Positions 56,388 through 64,000 of a DNA stretch of 64,000 nucleotides are shown here, piece by piece. Both the position numbers and the translations under genes were made by a program. The notes below the pieces were generated by a model that searched no databases, was not told the DNA's origin, and was given only the letters and a program-made list of their open reading frames with translations. Every line of letters starts with the position of its first letter. The stretch's first letter is position 1. The stretch comes from Powellomyces hirtus. Its lineage: Eukaryota; Chytridiomycota; Chytridiomycetes; Spizellomycetales; Powellomycetaceae. The stretch covers positions 248,001 through 312,000 of the forward strand of contig JAHLKG010000013.1 in the NCBI GenBank assembly GCA_025526995.1, given 5' to 3'.

Positions 56388-58456
56388 ATGGCTGAAGTAC
56401 AAATCGATTATGCAACACTGAATCCGCTATCCCCGGAGGTCATTGCGCACCAAGCAACGATCAACATTGGTGGGTGTCTATCTTGGAAGTGACAGGCGAT
56501 TCAGTCAGATTTTGGGTAGCAGTTGGCCCGGGAACCACGGAGGGTGATCTTGGCGAAATGCGATAGAAGGGCGAGCTTGAAGGCTTCTAGAAATAAAGCA
56601 TTAGTCCACGCTGATGGGTCGATGTTGCGGAACGTTTTGGTGTGGAGGCTTTCTGGCCATTGATGGGATTGGACAAAGAAACCGTTAATCTCCGAGGGCG
56701 AGCCACCAGAGTGGGCGAGATGCAGGGGGCGATAGAGGCAACATGGATATGGACAGCACTGCAGAATGCGTTAGCACCCCTTCAGTTTGAGACCCTTGAC
56801 TCAGCTATGCTCTTCAACAGGTACTATTGGACATGTAGCCCACGGTAAATCCACCGTCGTCAAGGCCATTTCTGGAGTTCAGACGGTTCGTTTCAAGAAC
56901 GAACTTGAGCGTAACATTACCATCAAGCTCGGTTACGCCAACGCCAAGGTGTGTCTCCAGCCGTCCAGCCAACCGCACCATGTAGAACATTGTACTGATC
57001 GAGGCCCTTTCTGCAGATCTTCAAATGCAGCAACGAAGCTTGCCCTCGCCCGGCATGCTACAAATCCATGCGCAGTGACCAAGAAGACAACTTTCCTTGT
57101 GAACGATTCTCGTGCAAAGGACTGATGAAGCTGATAAGGTGTGAATCGCTCCCGGACTACTAGCAAACAGCCTTCTGCCACGCGCATCCCTTCTCACATG
57201 TTCTTTATCAAGACATGTGTCTTTCGTTGACTGTCCAGGTAGGATCTTTATTAGGAATTAACATCATTGGTAGTTCAGTATTAAGTTGGTCAACTGTTCA
57301 GGACACGATATTCTTATGGCCACCATGTTGAACGGAGCCGCGGTCATGGACGCCGCGCTGCTGCTGATTGCCGGAAACGAGTCTTGCCCGCAACCGCAGA
57401 CATCTGAGCACTTGGCGGCTATCGAAATCATGAAACTCGAACACATCCTCATCCTGCAGAACAAGGTCGACTTGATCAAAGAGTCTGCCGCGGTGGATCA
57501 CCACGAGAGCATTCTCAAGTTCATCAAGGGCACTGTCGCCGACAGCGCTCCCATTATCCCCATCTCGGCTCAGCTCAAGTACAACATTGACGCCATCAAC
57601 GAGTACATTGTCACGAAGATCCCGATCCCACTCCGCGACTTTGCAGCCGACCCGCGGTTGATTGTCATCCGATCGTTTGATGTCAACAAGCCTGGTGCGG
57701 AGGTCTCGGAACTGAAGGGAGGAGTTGCGGGTGGATCTATTCTGTGCGGTGTGCTCAAGTTGGGCGATGAAATTGAGGTTCGACCCGGAATTGTCACCAA
57801 GGACAGCGAAGGAAAGGTTTCTTGCAAGCCCATTTACTCCCGAATTGTATCCCTGTTTGCCGAGAGCAACGACCTCAAGTTTGCAGTTCCAGGAGGTTTG
57901 ATTGGTAAGTAGGTGTGACGAGGTGTTGGGAGTTCCGAAATGACTGGAACTGATTGATTCCTACTTGAACATTGGCAGGTGTTGGAACACGGATCGACCC
58001 CACCCTTTGCCGTGCGGATCGTCTGGTCGGCCAAGTTCTGGGAAGCGTGGGCAAGTTGTCTGCCATCTACACTGAGCTCGAAGTGAACTACTTTTTGCTC
58101 CGACAACTGCTGGGTGTCAAATCGGAAGACAAGAAGCGCACCAAGGTGCAGAAGCTGGCGAAACACGAGGTGCTCATGGTGAACATTGGATCCACATCGA
58201 CTGGAGGACGGGTCGTCAGCGTCAAGGCTGACATGGCCAAGATTTTGCTCAACACTCCCGCGTGTACTGAGATTGGAGAGAAGATTGCGCTCTCTCGACG
58301 TATCGAGAAGCACTGGCGGTAAGCAAAGTGATGCACAAATCAAGCATTCATTACCCTTGTTTGGGCTCATGATGTTTTTTCTTTCTTTTTTAAAGTCTGA
58401 TTGGATGGGGTACAATCCGCCGTGGAGTGACCATTGAGCCCGAGGCGCGATCTTAA
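56388..58456 (+). CDS. GCD11: translation initiation factor eIF2, gamma subunit
   Basis: Seven exons. The start at 56388 gives [21 protein letters not shown] large first intron (56472-56820) joins to [20 protein letters not shown], the eIF2-gamma-type G1. It continues [13 protein letters not shown], then a four-cysteine zinc knuckle ([11 protein letters not shown], then CERFSCKG). A 26-nt exon (57213-57238) encodes RHVSFVDCP. The next exon completes the G3 motif [21 protein letters not shown]4 is [16 protein letters not shown]-like, [16 protein letters not shown] and [20 protein letters not shown] lie in domains II-III, and the end is [18 protein letters not shown] at 58456. It carries Met-tRNAi to the 40S subunit. 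All GTPase motifs are intact, and the length of about 460 residues is normal. Confidence 0.96.
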
Positions 58457-58826
58457 CAGACGGCGATGTTCGTCGTGCCCTTTTAGCGAGCCGACTCGCT
58501 TTTGTATTCTTTATGTTGTGTTTGTGTCTGGAACTAGCATTCGTTCATTACTGATGTGCATGCATAGATGGGGAAGGCCGCGATGTCTTGTTTGATATAG
58601 TATCTAAAATGAAAAGATCACCCCCCAGTCCCTTTTCTTTAGCACTATCAGCAAATGGGCAGCGCTTGTGGGACTGTCAGCAAGGGGCAGCGAGAATGTA
58701 TGTATTGAGACTTTTGTTACTAGTATGCATTTACAGATGAGATTGGGCGGCGGGCCGCGAGGGATATTGGATGATGCCAGCATCGGTTTGCTCGCGGCGG
58801 GACAGTTTTGTGTGGGCGCTTTCTGC
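58457..58826. other. convergent 3' intergenic region
   Basis: 370 bases between eIF2 gamma (+) and the glutathione transferase (-). Two 3' UTRs are expected. Nothing else seen. Confidence 0.4.
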
Positions 58827-59555
58827 TCAGCAGGGCATTTTGTCTGCGTAAGCGTATTCGCCGCCCTTTTCCAAGGCGCGCTGGTAGGCAGGTCGGGCGT
58901 GGATCTTTTTGACAAACTCGACAGTTTTTGGGCCCAAGAAGGAGGACGCTCTGGAGGCGGCGGCCTCGAGGGGGAACGACATTTGGATGTCAGCGGCCGA
59001 GAATTGGTTTCCGGCAAAGTAGTCCGTTTTGGAGAGTTCGCGCTCAATGTAGGCGCCGATGCGGGCCAAGTCGGGGTCGATGAGTTTTGCGTGGACGCCG
59101 CTGGCAATGGCGCTGGCGACGGGGCGGATAAAGAAGGGGACCTGTTTGACGACGGAAGAGAAGACGAGGGTCATCAACAAGGGGGGCATCAGCGAGCCCT
59201 CGGCAAAGTGCATCCAGTGGGTGTACTGCAGAGCGTCGTCGGAACCCGGGGGCGGTTTGAGGGCCTTGCCGTACTTGTCGACAATGTACTCGATGATGGC
59301 GCCGGATTCGGCCACGACGCGGGCTCCGTCGGTGATGACGGGGGATTTGCCGAGCGAGTGGACGGCTTCGAGTTCCTTGGGTGCGCGCTGGTCGGAGCCG
59401 CGGTGGTAGTGTTTGATTTCGTAGGGCAGGTTGAGTTCCTCGAGCAGCCAGAGGATGCGTTGGGAGCGCGAGTTGTTGAGGTGGTGGACGATGATGGGGG
59501 CCGAGGGTTGGGTGGACATTGTGGTGGTTGTGGGTTGTTGTTGGTCACCGAGCAT
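58827..59555 (-). CDS. glutathione S-transferase, Gtt1-like
   Basis: A single exon of 242 codons with the ATG at 59555 (MLGDQQQPTTTTMSTQPSAP; a Met at residue 13 is an alternative). The N-terminal thioredoxin fold reads IIVHHLNNSRSQRILWLLEE, then ELNLPYEIKHYHRG and GKSPVITDGARVVAESGAII. These supply the cis-Pro and the Glu-Ser glutathione-binding pair. The C-terminal helical domain includes LQYTHWMHFAEGSLMPPLLM, DYFAGNQFSAADIQMSFPLE and FVKKIHARPAYQRALEKGGE. The NNSRSQR start and the overall layout match fungal Gtt1-type and bacterial relatives. It conjugates glutathione or acts in peroxide defence, complementing the nearby peroxidase. A long open frame on the opposite strand is its mirror and not a gene. 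No targeting sequence is evident. Confidence 0.9.
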   Translation of the reverse strand: MLGDQQQPTTTTMSTQPSAPIIVHHLNNSRSQRILWLLEELNLPYEIKHYHRGSDQRAPKELEAVHSLGKSPVITDGARVVAESGAIIEYIVDKYGKALKPPPGSDDALQYTHWMHFAEGSLMPPLLMTLVFSSVVKQVPFFIRPVASAIASGVHAKLIDPDLARIGAYIERELSKTDYFAGNQFSAADIQMSFPLEAAASRASSFLGPKTVEFVKKIHARPAYQRALEKGGEYAYADKMPC

Positions 59556-59606
59556 GGTCGTGGGGGGGAGGAGGAGGAAACGGGAGTAGAAGGTATTTAT
59601 ATTTGC

Positions 59607-59635
59607 CTTAGACTTAGCCTTAGCCTTAGCCTTAT
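59607..59635. repeat. short hexamer repeat (ccttag)n
   Basis: About five tandem copies of ccttag with one variant (ccttagacttag). It resembles, but does not equal, telomeric repeats. Intergenic. Confidence 0.65.
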
Positions 59636-60059
59636 ATCGATAGTTTGAGGTTGTTTAATCGGAGGGACGGCGGTTTGTTGAAGCCGCAAGCGCCCCATTG
59701 AAATTGAAAGCGAGACTGGAGATGCGTCATCATCATCAATCGCCTGCTGTCTGCGTCTGTGTGTCCCGTCTGTCACATCGATCCACTCGTCTGTTGTCTT
59801 TCTTTCTCACGGACAACAAAAGGGGCGGATAGATACTAGATATGAGCACTTGGGCCACGGGGTTGCTGTAAATGGGATATCCCACATCCAGGATTCGTTA
59901 CTCAACACATTGGAATGCGGATCGCTGGCTGCAGTCGGCGCGAGTCTCCATCCCTCGTGACCAGCCCTTTTGTTGCCAGGGCAACGACGATGACTGACTC
60001 ACTTGGATGGAATGCATGAATAGATTTGATAGATCCAGAAACTCAACCATCGTATCTCC

Positions 60060-60085
60060 AGTCAGTCAGTCAGTCAGTCAGTCAT
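60060..60085. repeat. (cagt)n microsatellite
   Basis: Six or more tandem cagt units in the GST/DEF1 intergenic region. Confidence 0.8.
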
Positions 60086-60664
60086 TCAATAGCTGCTTGC
60101 TCGTACAGCCACTTTCCTCTCACGCAAAGGATCCCCCCAACAAACCCTTGGCTGGCCTGTCTGCAGTGCCCTCTCTCTCTCTCTGTTTTCCCCCCGAAAT
60201 TGCCAACAAACCCCTCCCAGCTCGTATCCTACCACTCCTCCCCAGAGTTGTCTTTTACTCCTTCGCCCCCTAACGTACGTGCTTGCCTTGTTTTGGTGCT
60301 TTGCGCGTTGCTAGACCCTTCCGAACGAGCGAGGTCCCTTGTTTGTTCCCGTCTTTTCCGGAAAGCAACTGCACTGATCAGCAGATCCCCCCGCAAACAC
60401 TGTACACTTACAGCTTTTTCTCGCTTGGTTCGCCTATCTCATCTCTTCCCCATTTCGTTCTGTTAAAATAGGCCAGGAAGTGGAGAGTTTAACAACGCTC
60501 GGATCAGTCTGCACCCCGCGCCAATCTTGATCAACTCGCATCCTTGTTGCCACTCGGACGCCCAACGTTGGTCTCTCTCCGAGTCAACGACAGAATTGAA
60601 AGAAAAAAAAAACCTGAACACAGGAACCGCCGAGATTGAATCCCTTCCATCTCAACCCGCTAAA

Positions 60665-63600
60665 ATGACCAGCACGAGTCAATCCGCGTCCCGACGTGGG
60701 GACCGGAATTCCCCATCCACAAACAACAACTCTACACCAGGCTCCGCAACCGCACAGTCGTCCTCCACACAGTCGTCGCATCAGCAAAAGACTTACCGGA
60801 CCGAACTTGCTCAGCTCAAACAGCTGTTTGGAGATTGGTCTGATGCCGACTTGCTTGCCACCCTCGAGGAAACCCAAGGCGATCTCGACCTTGCCGCTGT
60901 GAGGATCTCTGAAGGTACTTGTCTCTTGTGCAACGATGCCACTATATATAAGCGTGGTAGAGAAAATACCGTGGCTTGGGTCGACTCTTGTTTTCTGCCG
61001 AGAAACTTTACAGAGACCTCTGGGGCATGTGGCTGGTAGGAAAGCATATACTCAGCCCCCCCTTCTTCTTTTCTAGGTCATGCGCAACAGTGGGGTGAAG
61101 TCAAAAAGCGTGACAAGAAGGAGAAGCCGAAGCAAGTGGATAACTTGTCATCCGATCGCTCTGGTCGCCCTCCTAAGCAGTTTGCTCCCCGTGACCCTAC
61201 ACGGGATGGTGCCCGTCCTGCCCGTGGTGGTAAGCTTTACCATCAATTTCTGCACGTTTTAAGAGGACGATTCTGATGATTGATGCGTCACACATCGGCT
61301 TTGTCGATTTTAGGTACTTATGCTGGTCGTGGAGGCCGTGGAGGTAATCGCGGTGGACGAGGTGGCGGCCGTGGCGGCGCTATGCTTGGTGGTGAGTTTC
61401 ATATATAAAACTGTGAAAACCATGCTTACCGTCCAAGGATTCTGATGAATTTACGGAATTCCTTTGTAGGCTTCCGAGGTGGACGTCAAAGTAATGGAAC
61501 TCACCGAGATGACTCCAAGCCTGACGCAACCGCTGTTGAAGATTGGGGAAGCGCGCCCACTGGCGATTGGGCAACTGCTGATGATATTCCTGCCGACGGT
61601 GTTGACGCATCCAAAAGCAACGGCGCTGCCCCTGTTGAGAGCGGCTGGGGAGCGACTGATGACAAGACTGAATCGTGGGGAACCGACACTGATCCGGAAC
61701 CAGCAGCTTGGGGAGCAAAGCCGAAAGCCCAGCAACTCGCAAAAGCAGTCTCGAAACCTCAAGAGAAATCGCCAGCACCTGCGGAACAGGCCAAGCCTCA
61801 ATCCCAGCCTCAGGCTGCCCGGGCTGCTCCTGCACCCGCGACAGCGCCCTCAAAGCCTAAATCATGGGCTGCTCTAGTCAAGGGGTATGTTTGGGATAGT
61901 GACCGCCATAGGCACCTTCCAATCAGCTACGCCACAGGAAAACTAATCTATTTCATTCCGTACAGCCCTGAGCCCGTCCCAGTACCTGTTGCAGCCCCTG
62001 CTCCAGTTCCGACACCGAAATCGGAACCAAAGGAAGCTCCGCGTCCCAAATCTCCAGTGAAGCCAGTGGAATCTCAGCCGTCTCCTAAGCAGGCTGTCAC
62101 GCCTGCCCGTGCACCCAGCCCGCTGAAGAGCCCCGTGAAGGAAACTCGGGCGGAGAGTGTAAAGACACCAGAGCCCATTTCGCGATCCTCGAGCCCCGCA
62201 GCCCCTTCCAGCAAGGCCGTTTCCCGACCTGCCAGCCCCCCGAAGCCTGCAGCCAGTGCTCAGGCCGCTCCCGCTCCTCAGCAGGAAGAGCAGCCATCTC
62301 AGGCCGCCAACAAGTCAAACGCGCCCCCTGGTCTCAAAGCAGCCAAAGCGCCTGCTCCTGTTCGCAAGCTGAAGCAAGACGCGGCTGTCGTCATGCCTTC
62401 CAATGCTAGCCTGTCATCTATCGGTGTCCAGTTTGGTTCGCTTCGTCTCGGAGGAGCTGCGGATGAGGAGGAAGATGTAAAGGAGGCCGCGCCCGCTCCC
62501 AAGCAGGCCGTTCCAGAAGTCACTCAACCAGCTTTGCAACAGCACGCTGCTCCTATTACCAACGCCAACACTGTTTCTCACGCGTCTCAGCAACCTCAGC
62601 AACCTCAGCATCATCAGCAGCAGCAACAACACGTGCAGAGCCAGCCACAACAGCAGCACCCATCTGTGCGTGACTCGCGGGGAGCTCCTTCAGTGGCTCC
62701 TGGTCTTCAACAAGCTGGTCTTGCGAAGCAGTCTGAAGCCCTTCCGCTGGGTCTTCCTGTCACCGCTCAAGGCGCCCCTGGTCTGCCCAACGGTCTTCCG
62801 TATGGTTCGTACTTCCCAACTCAGCAACTGGCGGCTGGGTCTGGATTCGGCCTAGGTCACATGCAGAACCTCCCTCAGGAATACTCTGCTCTGTATGGGT
62901 CTGACGCGCAACGAGCCATGATGCACGGATACTATGACCCGTCCATGTACCAGCAGCCCGCCGCTTCCAAGTACCAGGGTCCAGACGCAACCTCGGCGCA
63001 ACAGAACCAGCCTGGACAGGCCTCTCCGTCTGCCTCTTTGCACCAGAGTGGACAACAGCAACAGCAACCTCAGCAGGGTTACGCACTGCCATACCCCTAC
63101 TACCCTTACTACCACATGCCTAACCAGTTCCAGTCCTACCAATCGAGCCCCTATGGTCAGCCCTTTGGCCACAAGTCGGTGTACCCTGGGTACCCTCAGC
63201 AGTCGCAGCAGCCTGCCGCAGGAGCTGCAAGTGCCGTGAAGCCGGGCAGCGCGGCCAACGCCGGCTATGGCTACAGTGGAGCTGGACAGCAGCACGTGCA
63301 AACCCAGCATCATCAGAGCCAGCACCAGCCGCATCTTTACCAGCAAGCCGGATACGACGATCTGGGCTCTGGACTCGGAGGCGCACATGACTACAAGAGC
63401 GCGTATGGCGGCTTGCCGCAGCAAAGCTTCCAAAACTACGGACTGCACCAGCAATCCATGCAGGGTGGAAATGCGCCGTCCAAGGTCGGGGGAGCTAGCC
63501 AGAGCAACTCGGGTCAGCAGCAACAACAGCAGCAGGCCTCTGCCGGCGGACAACAAGACTACAAGTCTTCACAGCAGACTGCTAACCGACCACCGCGTCA

Positions 63601-63985
63601 AGCTTACGATTCGCACAAGTACCAGAACAACTCGGCAGCTGGTGCGGGAGGTGTGAGCAGCAGTGTCCCCTCGGGAGGAGTCTCTGGTGGACAGAAGACT
63701 GGTCCCGGAAGCAGCGGCGCTGGAAACGGCGGTCCCGGCTCTTACTACAACCAGCAGCAGCTGTCGGGCCTGCACGGTCAGCAAGGGCAACACCACCAGC
63801 AACAGCACCACCAACAACAACAGCAGGCCGCGGTACAGAACCCCTACCTGCAGATGCACCACCAGTACCAGGGAGGAGCTGGTGCGGCGGGACTCTATGG
63901 TGGTCGGCAACCCGCTGCCCAGCAACAGCAGCAACAACAGCAACATGGCCAGCAGGCTCAGCAATACTGGAACCCCCAGTCGTAA
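60665..63985 (+). CDS. DEF1: DEF1-like RNA polymerase II degradation factor
   Basis: The ATG at 60665 starts MTSTSQSASRRGDRNSPSTN. The CUE domain is at residues of about 45-90 (TELAQLKQLFGDWSDADLLA, then TLEETQGDLDLAAVRISEG). After the intron HAQQWGEVKKRDKKEKPKQV continues the Def1 signature. The second exon ends ARPARGG and leads to an RGG-like block (GGRGGNRGGRGGGRGG). The next exon carries WGSAPTGDWATADD and SGWGATDD, then PSKPKSWAALVKG, and after an intron a Pro/Lys/Ser stretch. The last exon is a Gln-rich domain of more than 400 residues (QQPQQPQHHQQQQQHVQSQ) ending at 63985. Def1 couples polymerase II ubiquitination to the Elongin-Cullin ligase at stalled transcription. The CUE domain and Q-rich tail are intact. 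The stop is 15 bases before the window end. A typical Def1, though very long in the Q-rich part. Confidence 0.9.
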
Positions 63986-64000
63986 TTAGCGCGTGAATAT

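Larger units (their letters stand above)
59556..60664. promoter_or_regulatory. divergent promoter, GST/DEF1, with simple repeats
   Basis: 1.1 kb between two start codons. It contains a six-base repeat run (ccttag, 59607-59635) and a (cagt)n run near 60060-60085. CT-rich leader sequence lies at 60100-60470, and an A run (60603-60612) lies just before the DEF1 start. No gene supported. Confidence 0.45.

Noticed and set aside
59607..59635. Telomere-like hexamer run
   Set aside because: The unit ccttag is not a canonical telomere repeat, is only about five copies long and lies between housekeeping genes.
58668..59648. 326-codon plus-strand frame over the GST gene
   Set aside because: Mirror of the GST coding strand caused by codon bias; the minus-strand protein has clear GST motifs.
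1..64000. tRNA genes, transposons, CRISPR arrays, viral insertions
   Set aside because: Scanning for B-box-like words, terminal repeats and transposase or polymerase motifs by eye gave nothing convincing; a tRNAscan and repeat search would be decisive.

Overview
The window is nuclear DNA from a eukaryote with compact, intron-rich genes. Spliceosomal introns are mostly about 50-100 nt, with GT at the donor and AG at the acceptor, and genes are closely packed on both strands. The gene set is fungal: NST1, DEF1, a GTS1-like ArfGAP, UPF3, SPC24 and a yeast-type cytochrome c peroxidase. A CFAP65-like axonemal protein says the organism builds a motile flagellum. The best fit is therefore a zoosporic (chytrid-grade) fungus. 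Species or order cannot be decided from the sequence. The HPRT, STK32-type kinase and aftiphilin-like genes resemble animal forms more than those of Ascomycete yeasts, which suits an early-diverging fungus.

Layout, left to right: FHA-RING ubiquitin ligase cut by the window edge (-), ARP6 (-), UPF3 (+), an acidic coiled-coil protein (+), a seven-helix membrane protein (-), an unresolved stretch with a coding-like exon, CWF19L1 (+), HPRT (-), RPAIN (+), ABHD11 (-), mitochondrial ribosome recycling factor (+), CFAP65 (-), SPC24 (+), ArfGAP/UBA (-), U2 snRNA (+), STK32-type kinase (-), mitochondrial seryl-tRNA synthetase (-), an unrecognised Pro/Ser-rich protein (+), RNase H2 subunit A (-), a Cid1-type terminal nucleotidyltransferase (+), an aftiphilin-like clathrin adaptor partner (+), a small coiled-coil ORF (-), cytochrome c peroxidase (+), NST1 (-), eIF2 gamma (+), a glutathione S-transferase (-) and DEF1 (+).

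There is no operon-like organisation. Genes lie in convergent and divergent pairs. Several divergent pairs share short promoters: ABHD11/RRF (both mitochondrial), CFAP65/SPC24, RNase H2A/nucleotidyltransferase, and ARP6/UPF3. By theme, RNA metabolism dominates (UPF3, CWF19L1, U2 snRNA, nucleotidyltransferase, eIF2 gamma, SerRS, RRF). Chromatin and genome maintenance come next (ARP6, RPAIN, RNase H2A, DEF1, SPC24, FHA-RING), then membrane traffic (ArfGAP, aftiphilin-like).

The most notable observations are very small exons (11 nt in ABHD11, 26 nt in eIF2 gamma, a proposed 5-nt start exon at 6393), a probable 7-TM receptor, a U2 gene preceded by a GC-rich inverted repeat, and an exact-period 180-bp tandem duplication inside the aftiphilin-like gene. 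I found no mobile elements, CRISPR arrays, viral sequence or tRNA genes that I could support. Exon joins were made by eye, so the inner boundaries of multi-exon genes are proposals.
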